From DASVXQ01 sp046727955 (lineage in GTDB: Bacteria > Actinomycetota > CALGFH01), in NCBI GenBank assembly GCA_046727955.1, contig JBKPDO010000166.1:1-64000 (forward strand): DNA of 64,000 nt. The letters are read 5' to 3'. The translations under genes were made by a program, and so were the position numbers. Of the stretch, positions 57,128 to 64,000 are shown in pieces (the first letter of the stretch is position 1; each line of letters starts with the position of its first letter). The notes beneath the pieces are model-generated. The model searched no databases, was not told the origin of the DNA, and saw only the letters and a program-made list of their open reading frames with translations.

Positions 57128-58507
57128 ATGCGCACGCTCATCAGGGACGGCACGGTGGTCACCGCCACCGAGACCATGGCCGCCGACGTGCTCGTCGATG
57201 GCGAGCGGGTGGTGGCGGTCGGCAGTAGCCTCAGCGTCCCGGCCGACCGCATCATCGATGCGGCCGAGCGGCTGGTCACGCCGGGCGCGATCGACGTCCA
57301 CACCCACCTGGAGATGCCGTTCGGCGGGACCTTCTCCCGCGACGACTTCGCCACCGGGACGGCGGCCGCGGCGTGGGGCGGGACCACCACCATCGTGGAC
57401 TTCGCCGTGCCAGAGCAGGGCGAGTCGCTGCAGAGCGCGGCGGAGCGCTGGCACCAGAAGGCCGGGCCGAAGGCGCACGTGGACTACGGCTTCCACATGA
57501 TCGTCCGCGAGGTCAACGACCGCACCCTGGCCGGCATGGATGCCCTGGTCGACCAGGGCATCACCTCGTTCAAGCTGTTCATGGCGTACCCGGGCGTGTT
57601 CATGGTGGACGACGCCTCGCTGTTCCGTGCCATGAGCCGCTCGAGCGACAATGGCGCCCTGATCATGCTGCACGCGGAGAACGGCGGCCCGATCGACGTG
57701 CTGATCCAGCGCTATCTGGCGGAGGGCCGGACCGATCCCGTCAACCACGGCCTGACCCGGCCCGCCTCCATGGAGGGCGAGGCGACCCACCGCGCGATCG
57801 CCCTCGCGGAGCTCGCCGGGGTCGCCGTCTACATCGTCCACCTCTCCTCGGCGGACGCGCTCAACGCGGTGCGCGAGGCACGCGACGCCGGCACCGCGGC
57901 GCTGGCGGAGACCTGCCCGCAGTACCTGTTCCTGTCGGCGGACGACCTGGCGCGCCCGGGCTTCGAGGGCGCCAAGTACGTCTGCTCCCCACCGCTGCGG
58001 CCAAAGCACCACCAGGCCGACCTGTGGAACGGCCTGCGCTCGGACGACCTGCAGCTGGTCGCCACTGACCACTGCCCGTTCGACTTCAAAGACCAGAAGC
58101 AGATGGGGCTGGGCAATTTCGCCAAGATCCCCAACGGGCTGCCCGGTATCGAGGACCGCTACACGCTGCTCTACGACGGCGGCGTGCGCTCGGGGCAGAT
58201 CACCCTGAACCGCTTCGTCGAGCTGGTCGCGACCGCCCCGGCCAAGCTGTTCGGGCTGTACCCGCGCAAGGGCACGATCGCGCCCGGCTCGGACGCGGAC
58301 ATCGTGGTGTTCGACCCGGACACCGAGCGGGTGCTGTCCGCCTCGACGCACCACATGAACGTCGATTACTCCTGTTACGAGGGTCGCGACGTGCACGGCG
58401 TCCCCGAGGTGGTGCTGCAGCGCGGCCAGGTGCTGGTCGACCACGGCAAGCTCCTGGCCCAGCCGGGCCAGGGCCGGTTCCTGGCCCGGAGCCGCTCCGG
58501 CCTGTAG
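57128..58507 (+). CDS. hydA: Dihydropyrimidinase/hydantoinase
   Basis: This 459-residue amidohydrolase has all binuclear zinc ligands: H58 and H60 (DVHTHLEMP), carboxylated K149 (TSFKLFMAY), H182 (LHAEN), H238 (YIVHLSS) and D314 (ATDHCPFD). It opens the ring of dihydrouracil, dihydrothymine or hydantoins. The ATG at 57128 has GGAGGG 4 nt upstream; 57110 is less likely. With the LLM oxidoreductase and the carbamoyl amidase it makes a complete ring-reduction, ring-opening and decarbamoylation set, if the first assignment is right. Confidence 0.95.
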   Translation: MRTLIRDGTVVTATETMAADVLVDGERVVAVGSSLSVPADRIIDAAERLVTPGAIDVHTHLEMPFGGTFSRDDFATGTAAAAWGGTTTIVDFAVPEQGESLQSAAERWHQKAGPKAHVDYGFHMIVREVNDRTLAGMDALVDQGITSFKLFMAYPGVFMVDDASLFRAMSRSSDNGALIMLHAENGGPIDVLIQRYLAEGRTDPVNHGLTRPASMEGEATHRAIALAELAGVAVYIVHLSSADALNAVREARDAGTAALAETCPQYLFLSADDLARPGFEGAKYVCSPPLRPKHHQADLWNGLRSDDLQLVATDHCPFDFKDQKQMGLGNFAKIPNGLPGIEDRYTLLYDGGVRSGQITLNRFVELVATAPAKLFGLYPRKGTIAPGSDADIVVFDPDTERVLSASTHHMNVDYSCYEGRDVHGVPEVVLQRGQVLVDHGKLLAQPGQGRFLARSRSGL

Positions 58508-58526
58508 GCCGGCGCGGGAGCCGGCA

Positions 58527-58979
58527 ATGGTCGCGGACCACGGGACGAGCACGGTCGTCCGTGCCGCCGGGGGGATCATCTGGCGCCGTGGCGCGCCAGA
58601 AGGGCCGGGAGGTCCTCTCGAGCTGGCGCTCGTACACCGCTCGGTTTACGACGACTGGACGTTCCCGAAGGGAAAGCTCAACGAAGGGGAGACCGAGATC
58701 CAGGCGGCCCTGCGCGAGGCCTGGGAGGAGACCGGACTGCGCTGCAAGGCCGGTGACTACCTGGGCCGGGTGCGCTACCGGGACCGGCGTGGGCGCCTGA
58801 AGACGGTCGCGTACTGGGAGATGCGAGCCTGGGGAGGTCGCTTCCTCTCCAACGCCGAGGTCGACGAGCTGCGCTGGCTCAAACCCGACGCGGCCCTCCA
58901 GCTGCTGAGCTACCGCCAGGACCGGCGCCTGCTCCGCGCTCTCCTCAAGGGCGACCGCCCCCGTCACTGGAGCCTGTGA
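58527..58979 (+). CDS. Nudix hydrolase (MutT/NudA-like)
   Basis: This 150-residue protein carries the full Nudix box GKLNEGETEIQAALREAWEETGL and the DDWTFPKGKL context typical of diadenosine polyphosphate or 8-oxo-dGTP hydrolases such as the Nudix half of mycobacterial MutT1. The histidine-phosphatase half found in MutT1 is absent. It starts 19 bp after hydA but is probably a separate function. Substrate specificity is not predictable by eye. Confidence 0.93.
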   Translation: MVADHGTSTVVRAAGGIIWRRGAPEGPGGPLELALVHRSVYDDWTFPKGKLNEGETEIQAALREAWEETGLRCKAGDYLGRVRYRDRRGRLKTVAYWEMRAWGGRFLSNAEVDELRWLKPDAALQLLSYRQDRRLLRALLKGDRPRHWSL

Positions 58980-59031
58980 GGGCCACCGCCTTCGAAGCAT
59001 CCTCGTGCGCCGAGGCCGAGGTGGCTGGTGG

Positions 59032-60570
59032 TCAGGCCTCAGGGGCGGCGCCGCCCGCGCCGCCGGGGGCGGCCTGGACCTGGGGAATCCGGCGCATCAG
59101 CGGGGCGTCCATGGGGCAGTGGGTGCAGGGCTCGGGCTGGGGGCTGGTGTCGTCGGCGGGGTGAAGGCGGCGGATGGTGGCGAAGGCCAGCAGCCCGCCG
59201 GCGGCGACCAGCGCGGCGCAGATCCACATGGCCCTGCGGAACCCGGCGGCGAAAACGACCGTGGACAATGCCGAGGCCCCGGCGATCCCCGCGACCACCG
59301 GCAGGGTGGCGACCGCGAGCAGGCCGGCGGCCCGGGCCACCGCGTTGTTGACCGCTGAGGCCACGCCGGCGTGCTCGGGGCTGGCCGCCGCCAGCACGGT
59401 CGCGGTGAGCGGCGCCACCGTCAGTGACAGGCCGAGCGAGAACACCAGCACGGCGGGGAATGTGCTCTGCCAATAGCCACTGCCCGGCACGATCCGCACC
59501 ATCAGCGCCAGACCAGCCGCGGCGATCAGCGGTCCGAGCGTCATCGGCAGGCGCGGGCCGATCCGCTGCGCCAGCCGTCCCGCCTGCGCCGACAGCAGCA
59601 GCATGACCACCGTGACCGGCATCAGGGCGAGGCCAGAGCGCAGCGGCGACAGACCCAGCACGCGCTGGAGCTGGATCGGCAGCAGGAAGAAGGCGCCGCC
59701 GAGCGCTCCGTAGATCAGGAAGGTGACCGCGTTCGCCCCGCTGAACTGGGCCGACTGGAAGAGGTCGAGCGGCAGCATGGGGTAGCGGGTGGTGCGCTCG
59801 ACCGCGATGAAGGCGAATAGTGCCAGCACGCCGCCGACCGAGGCCACGAGCACCACCGGTGAGGCCCAGCCGACCGTGGGACCGTCGGTGAGCCCGTAGG
59901 TGATGCCGGCAAGGCCGAGCGCCGCCAGCGCCGCGCCGGTCAGGTCGAGCTGGGGCGCGGCCGCCGGGTCGCGACTCTCGGGCACGTGGCGGATGGCGGC
60001 CCATAGCGCCACCGCGGTAAATGGCAGGTTGATCAGGAAGACGAGCCGCCACGACACGGCCGCGGTCAGGTAGCCGCCGAGCAGCGGGGCGAGCGCGGTG
60101 GCCACACCGCCAAGGCCGGACCAGGCGCCGATGGCCGTCGCCCGGTCGGAGGGGCGGTAGGTGGCCTCGATGATGGCCAGACTTCCCGGGGTGAGCAGCG
60201 CGCCGCCGACTCCCTGGAGCGCCCGTGAGGCCACCAGCGCTGGCGCGTTCGGGGCCAGCCCGCAGAGCAGGGAGGCGAGCGCGAACCAGATGATTCCGAT
60301 GACGAAGATCCGCCGCCTGCCGTAGTGGTCGCCGAGGGACCCGCCGAGCAGCAGCAGGCCGGCGAGCGTCAAGGTGTAGGCGTTGACGGTCCACTGCAGG
60401 GCCGTCAGCCCGGTGTGGAGGTCCCGGGCGATCGTTGGCAGCGCCACGTTGACCACGCTGGCGTCCAGGAACACCAGACCCGAGCCGAAGACGGTGGCGA
60501 CCAGCACCCAGCGCCCCTGCGCCGAGCAGAAGCGAAGCTCGCCAGGGACCACTTCACGCTCTACCGTCAT
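59032..60570 (-). CDS. DHA2-type MFS drug exporter (EmrB/QacA-like)
   Basis: This 512-residue, 14-helix transporter has motif D1 FLDASVVNVALPTIARDL, motif A GSLGDHYGRRRIF, and motif C-like GPLLGGY region (ALAPLLGGYLTAAVSWRLVFLINLP). It would export drugs or dyes by proton exchange. A 30-residue cytoplasmic tail contains CTHCPMDAPL. Start ATG at 60570 has GGGGAG upstream and overlaps a small upstream frame by 4 bp. The frame to 61950 has no meaning beyond the start. Unlike the remnant at 3999, this copy is intact. Confidence 0.93.
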   Translation of the reverse strand: MTVEREVVPGELRFCSAQGRWVLVATVFGSGLVFLDASVVNVALPTIARDLHTGLTALQWTVNAYTLTLAGLLLLGGSLGDHYGRRRIFVIGIIWFALASLLCGLAPNAPALVASRALQGVGGALLTPGSLAIIEATYRPSDRATAIGAWSGLGGVATALAPLLGGYLTAAVSWRLVFLINLPFTAVALWAAIRHVPESRDPAAAPQLDLTGAALAALGLAGITYGLTDGPTVGWASPVVLVASVGGVLALFAFIAVERTTRYPMLPLDLFQSAQFSGANAVTFLIYGALGGAFFLLPIQLQRVLGLSPLRSGLALMPVTVVMLLLSAQAGRLAQRIGPRLPMTLGPLIAAAGLALMVRIVPGSGYWQSTFPAVLVFSLGLSLTVAPLTATVLAAASPEHAGVASAVNNAVARAAGLLAVATLPVVAGIAGASALSTVVFAAGFRRAMWICAALVAAGGLLAFATIRRLHPADDTSPQPEPCTHCPMDAPLMRRIPQVQAAPGGAGGAAPEA

Positions 60571-60683
60571 CGCGCTCCCCCGTTGTCGCCACCGGGTCGC
60601 CGGCTTCTGTTGCTCGAGGATAGGCCCGCCCGCAACGGCGTCTTGAGGTAGTTTCTGGCAAGCCGAGCGAGGAGGTTGGCCAT
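60567..60683 (-). CDS. Possible 38-residue leader peptide of the MFS gene
   Basis: A minus-strand ATG at 60683 opens MANLLARLARNYLKTPLRAG and a basic tail, and its stop overlaps the MFS start codon in an ATGA. Such coupling is common for leader peptides of drug-resistance genes. There is no strong ribosome site, so it may be chance. Confidence 0.3.
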   Translation of the reverse strand: MANLLARLARNYLKTPLRAGLSSSNRSRRPGGDNGGAR

Positions 60684-60795
60684 GGTGCACGACCTCGACA
60701 CCTGGGCCGCGACCGGCGAGCAGTGACGCCATGGACCCGGAGCGCCCGCACGATCCGCGCGGCGGCGCATAGCGGACGTTCGTTAGACTGCGGGG

Positions 60796-61845
60796 ATGGC
60801 GCAAGCTGGGGCTGACTCCGCGGTGACTGTGGAGGGGACCTGGGCCAGGCGGCACCGCGGCGCGATCATTCGTGTGGCGGTCGAGGTCCTGGTCGTGGGG
60901 CTCGCCATCCTGTTGCTGACCCGCCAGCGGGCCAGCCTGGCCGGGCTGGGCGACCAGCTCGGCCACCTCCGCTGGGCCTGGGTGGCGGTCGCGATCGGCG
61001 GGGAGCTCGCCTCGGTGGTCGCCTTGGCGGCGCTGCAGAACTGGCTCCTCGGGATCGGCGGGGTCCGTCCCACGCTGTGGAGCATGGTGCGCATCACCCT
61101 GGCAAGCAACGCCATCGCGCTGTCGCTGCCAGCGGGGGTGGCGGTATCCGAGGGGTTCGCCTTCCAGCAGTATCGCCGCAAGGGTGCCGACGGCTCGCTG
61201 GCCGCATGGGCCGAGCTGTCGGCCGGGGCCTGGTCGGTCGCCTCGCTCGCGGGCCTGGTCGTGGCCGGCCTGCTGATCGCCGGCTCGCAGGGGCCGACCT
61301 GGGCCCTGCGGGTGCTGGCTGTGGTGGTCTTCGCGGGCGCGAGCGCGGCGGCGCTGCTGTTCGGCGTGCCGCGCGAGCTGTCTCGCTGGCTCACCTGGCT
61401 GCTGGTGCGTGGCCGCAGGGTCGTGCCGGAGAAGGTACGACCGGCGCTGGCGCGGGCGGAGCGCTCGGTCGAGGCGATGCGGTCGCTGCACCCGTCGGCG
61501 CTGACCTGGACCAGTGCCGGCGGCTTCGCCACCCTCAACTGGCTGGGCGACTGCGGCTGCCTGATCGCGGCCTTCCTGGCCGTCGGCGGCTCGGTGCCGT
61601 GGCGCGGGATGCTGCTGGCCTACGCGGGCGCGCGGCTGCTGGCGGAGCTGCCGATCACGCCGGGAGGCGTCGGGATCGTGGAGGGGGGGCTGGTCCTGAC
61701 CCTGGTCGCCTACGGCGGCAACCCGGTGACGACGACCGCCGCCGTGCTCATCTACCGGGCGATCAGCTTCTGGCTCCTCATCCCGGTCGGCTGGCTCGCC
61801 TGGGCGCTCCGCGACCGCCGCTCGTCTCAACCGTCCCAACCATAG
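60796..61845 (+). CDS. UPF0104/LPG synthase-like flippase domain membrane protein
   Basis: This 349-residue protein has about eight membrane helices and the family motif ELPITPGGVGIVEGGL near the end, plus SNAIALSLPAGVAVSEGFAF in the middle. This is the lysylphosphatidylglycerol synthase transmembrane (AglD_N/UPF0104) family, some members of which flip lipids. The soluble aminoacyl-transferase half of MprF is absent. Function here is unknown. It is divergent from the MFS exporter. Confidence 0.9.
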   Translation: MAQAGADSAVTVEGTWARRHRGAIIRVAVEVLVVGLAILLLTRQRASLAGLGDQLGHLRWAWVAVAIGGELASVVALAALQNWLLGIGGVRPTLWSMVRITLASNAIALSLPAGVAVSEGFAFQQYRRKGADGSLAAWAELSAGAWSVASLAGLVVAGLLIAGSQGPTWALRVLAVVVFAGASAAALLFGVPRELSRWLTWLLVRGRRVVPEKVRPALARAERSVEAMRSLHPSALTWTSAGGFATLNWLGDCGCLIAAFLAVGGSVPWRGMLLAYAGARLLAELPITPGGVGIVEGGLVLTLVAYGGNPVTTTAAVLIYRAISFWLLIPVGWLAWALRDRRSSQPSQP

Positions 61846-61870
61846 CACCCATATCGGACACCAGAGCAAC

Positions 61871-61908
61871 CACGCGCGGCAGGGGCCAACCACGCGGCAA
61901 AGGTCGGG
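61871..61908. repeat. Dispersed GCGCGGCAA element, copy 3
   Basis: CACGCGCGGCAGGGGCCAAC followed by CACGCGGCAAAGGTCGGG, matching the elements at 2112-2148 and 52144-52179. It lies between the converging UPF0104 and DUF4389 genes. Confidence 0.5.
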
Positions 61909-61964
61909 CCCTTCGGGCTGGGGTCCGAGCCTGCGGCCATCGGCGCCCACGACGTCCGGCTGGC

Positions 61965-63314
61965 TCAGGGCCTGGTGAGCTTGTCGATCAGAGCCTGGTA
62001 CCCCTGGTCGAAGGAGGCGCCGATCTGGTCGGTGCCGGAGGCCAGCCTGGTGTACTCCTCTACCGAGGGGGCGGCGACCAGCTCGCGCATGGCCCCGGCG
62101 AAACGGTGGCCGAGCCGCACCACCTCCGCCGCCTCGGCCTGGGCCGATTCAGGGAAGTCGAGCCCGTCCACCCGGACGGCGAACGCCTCGAACGCATCGG
62201 CCAGGTCGCGGTCGGCCGCCTGGACGCAGCTCAGCCTGTCCCCGGTCGTGGTGCAGGCGTTGACCTTCTGCTGGAACTGCTGAGTCCGGTCGACCAGCGT
62301 ATTGTGCGCCGCCGTCACTTTCGCGAGAGCCTGGACCCGGCTCACCGTGCCGCCGTTGACGGCCTGGACGGCACCGGCCGTCGCGTTCGACGCCAGGCCC
62401 AGCACGATGAAGACGGCCAGCAGCGCCTTCGCTCCCCCTGAGAGGACCAGCAGCCCGCGAGGCGCTCTAGGCGCGGGCGGTTCCGGGCCGGCGCCGGCGC
62501 CGGACGGCGTGGCCGTAGCGGACGGCGTGGCCGTAGCGGACGGCTCCTCCGCGGGCGCTGTCTCCGCCGGCGTCGCGAACGCCTCCATAGGCGCCGTGAA
62601 CGCCTCCGTAGCCGCCGCGTATTGATCGCCAGGCGCGGCGAGCGCCTCACCGGGCGCGGCTGCCATGGTGGGGTAGCCGGCCGGTGCCGGGAGGAAGGCG
62701 GCGGGAGGAGGCTGGTCGCCGAAGAGGCCCCATGGATAGGCCGCGGTGATCAGGAAGCTGTACGCGCCGAGCCGCAGGTAATAGCGGAGGACCGCGGTGA
62801 TGGCGTCGAACAGTGCGCCCGGGACCCGACCGATCACCAGGACGATCAGCCAGATGAAAAAGGCCAGCGCCTGCAAGCCGGCGAGCACGAAGTTGGCGAG
62901 GATCGACGCCGGGATGGCGAGGATCAGCCGGAACAGCACGGCAAAGCGGTTGAGCCGGCCAGGCCACAGATCCAGCTGCACGGGGTAGTCCGGAGCCGTG
63001 AGCCGGAAGGGCGGATAGCGGTCGGTGAGGAGCCCGATGTAGGCGTAGACCCTCGCGGCGTACCGGGTGAAGTGGCACGGATAGCGTGCGAACGGCTCAG
63101 GCAGGCGTCCGAGGATCAGCGCGGCGAACCAGCCTATGAAGACGACGACAGCGGCCGCCAGGCCAAGGACGTTGAGGACGATGACCTGGGGCAGGGCGAG
63201 CAGCAGCCGGAAGGCGACGCTCAGCCGCCCGCGGCGCAGGATGCGCTCGACGACGAGCGCCGGCGGGACGGGCGCGTCGGCCACGACGGTGGCCGGTGTG
63301 GGGAATGCCGTCAT
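61965..63314 (-). CDS. DUF4389 domain-containing membrane protein
   Basis: This 449-residue protein has two DUF4389-type segments, each with hydrophobic helices: RLLLALPQVIVLNVLGLAAAVVVFIGWFAALILGRLPEPFA, then FRLILAIPASILANFVLAGL and GRVPGALFDAI. A Pro/Ala/Thr-rich linker with an ATATPS repeat follows (about residues 225-285), then a membrane helix (AKALLAVFIVLGLASNATAG) and a C-terminal helical domain with two cysteines (NACTTTGDRLSCVQA) probably outside. The first half is a conserved actinobacterial family; the C-terminal domain is not recognised. Role unknown. Confidence 0.85.
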   Translation of the reverse strand: MTAFPTPATVVADAPVPPALVVERILRRGRLSVAFRLLLALPQVIVLNVLGLAAAVVVFIGWFAALILGRLPEPFARYPCHFTRYAARVYAYIGLLTDRYPPFRLTAPDYPVQLDLWPGRLNRFAVLFRLILAIPASILANFVLAGLQALAFFIWLIVLVIGRVPGALFDAITAVLRYYLRLGAYSFLITAAYPWGLFGDQPPPAAFLPAPAGYPTMAAAPGEALAAPGDQYAAATEAFTAPMEAFATPAETAPAEEPSATATPSATATPSGAGAGPEPPAPRAPRGLLVLSGGAKALLAVFIVLGLASNATAGAVQAVNGGTVSRVQALAKVTAAHNTLVDRTQQFQQKVNACTTTGDRLSCVQAADRDLADAFEAFAVRVDGLDFPESAQAEAAEVVRLGHRFAGAMRELVAAPSVEEYTRLASGTDQIGASFDQGYQALIDKLTRP

Positions 63315-63536
63315 GATTCCTCTCTAGGGCGAGGGCGGCGCGGAACCTACCGTGCCACCGCGATGGTCGCCAATGCGCTGGTGGTAGATGTGTTCTAGTT
63401 TGTACCCGATGACGTGTCCGACTAAAAGTGCCCGGGAGGCCGGGCTCTGGCGAGCCCATGGCCGGCCAGGTCGGGTCAGCCGGTACGCTGTTGCTAGTGG
63501 ATCGACAGAGCCTTATCGAGCCTCATGGAGTCAGCG

Positions 63537-64000
63537 ATGGAGTACTGGACGCCTGGCAGCGCGCTGGTGATCGCGGCGCACCCGGACGACATCGAGTTCG
63601 GCTGCGCTGGCACGGTGGCGCGATGGGTGGAGGAGGGCGCCCGCGTCAGCTACGCGCTGCTCACCAATGGTGCGGCCGGGTCCAGCGACCCGGAGATGAC
63701 CCGCGGGCGGCTCGCCGGGCTGCGCGAGGCCGAGCAGCGCGCCGCCGCCAAGGTCCTCGGCGTCGACCGGGTCGAGTTCCTCGGCTACGAGGACGGGCTG
63801 CTGGAGCCAACGCTGGAGGTCCGCGAAGAAGTCGTGCGCCTGATCCGCCGGGTGCGGCCCGAGGTGGTCGTCACCACCGACCCGACCACCCGCTACTTCG
63901 GCGACAGCTACATCAACCACCCCGACCACCGCGCGGCCGGCGAGGCGGCGCTGGCCGCGGTGATCCCCGGGTCCGACACGCGGCTGGCCTACCCGGAGCT
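63537..64000 (+). CDS. PIG-L family deacetylase (3' end outside the window)
   Basis: The visible 154 residues start MEYWTPGSALVIAAHPDDIEFGCAGT, with the zinc-binding AHPDDIEFG, then LLTNGAAGSSDP and a late INHPDHRAAGEAALAAV with the third zinc ligand. These LmbE-like enzymes deacetylate N-acetylglucosamine conjugates, including mycothiol precursors (MshB) and their degradation products (Mca). GGAG lies 6 nt before the ATG at 63537; 63525 is an in-frame alternative. The 220 bp before it hold a GGGCTC/GAGCCC hairpin only. Confidence 0.9.
   Translation, partial: MEYWTPGSALVIAAHPDDIEFGCAGTVARWVEEGARVSYALLTNGAAGSSDPEMTRGRLAGLREAEQRAAAKVLGVDRVEFLGYEDGLLEPTLEVREEVVRLIRRVRPEVVVTTDPTTRYFGDSYINHPDHRAAGEAALAAVIPGSDTRLAYPE

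Noticed and set aside
60682..60726. 14-codon plus-strand frame MVHDLDTWAATGEQ after GAGGAGG
   Set aside because: Very short, and the same bases read on the minus strand as a frame coupled to the MFS gene; no further support for either.
59032..61950. 972-codon minus-strand frame joining the MFS gene with upstream sequence
   Set aside because: The part beyond 60570 is antisense to the UPF0104 gene and is Arg/Gln/Pro-rich without similarity. The MFS protein starts naturally at 60570 after a ribosome site.

Overview
The window is GC-rich (about 70%) chromosomal DNA from an actinobacterium (Actinomycetota). This rests on gene content: an XRE regulator followed by a DUF397 partner, a BTAD/AfsR-type regulator, F420-type luciferase-like monooxygenases, a histidine phosphatase/DUF3090/SCO1664-like trio, DUF1707-FHA, DUF3263 with LytR_C, GpgS, an LPXTG protein, and frequent GTG and TTG starts. 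The genus cannot be told from the sequence. Many gene remnants and short-period tandem repeats suggest a genome shaped by local duplication and deletion rather than by large mobile elements. No rRNA, tRNA, CRISPR array, transposase or prophage was found.

Layout. 1-4247: ABC-2 exporter (partial), a LysE remnant, DUF488, a plsC-cdsA pair and an MFS remnant. 4287-8606: family-5 uracil-DNA glycosylase, an alpha/beta hydrolase, a Doc-type toxin-antitoxin pair, a second fragment of the glycosylase gene, a broken VapBC-like pair and an LLM oxidoreductase. 8645-14481: a 7-copy repeat, a receiver-only response regulator, XRE/DUF397, an aldo-keto reductase with DUF1707-FHA, and the conserved trio. 14692-19468: peptide-binding lipoprotein, broken ABC gene, S9 peptidase, methionine aminopeptidase. 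19668-30986: a regulatory island holding two giant paralogous pseudo-cyclase/ATPase/TPR proteins (one with an N-terminal BTAD module), a TetR repressor with a headless paralogue, a secreted YtkA-like protein, a CopD-like remnant and a 40-residue membrane peptide. Three related operator-like sites tie several of these together.

31022-45897: LPXTG protein with a soluble histidine kinase, ABC-2 exporter, gamma-glutamyltransferase, ABC-F ATPase, clpP, HAD phosphatase, larE with a NIL-domain protein, groEL under a CIRCE operator, a MITE-like element, a Phd/RelE module with a frameshifted toxin, and threonine synthase behind a SAM riboswitch. 46021-49403: a compatible-solute cluster (GpgS, HAD phosphatase, GT20 synthase). 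49524-54969: LytR_C/DUF3263, an NlpC/P60 hydrolase, glutamate dehydrogenase, an M48 protease. 55039-58979: an F420-type LLM oxidoreductase, beta-ureidopropionase-like amidohydrolase and dihydropyrimidinase, which look like a reductive pyrimidine or hydantoin breakdown operon, then a Nudix hydrolase. 59032-64000: MFS exporter, a UPF0104 membrane protein, a DUF4389 protein and the start of a PIG-L deacetylase.

The most notable observations are: the SAM riboswitch on threonine synthase, with a perfect 11-bp Shine-Dalgarno-masking hairpin and a probable CTG start; the shared operator controlling a TetR gene, a secreted protein and a micropeptide; a 98% identical tract inside otherwise diverged giant paralogues; a MITE-like element with 16-bp perfect inverted repeats; and several families of dispersed palindromes.
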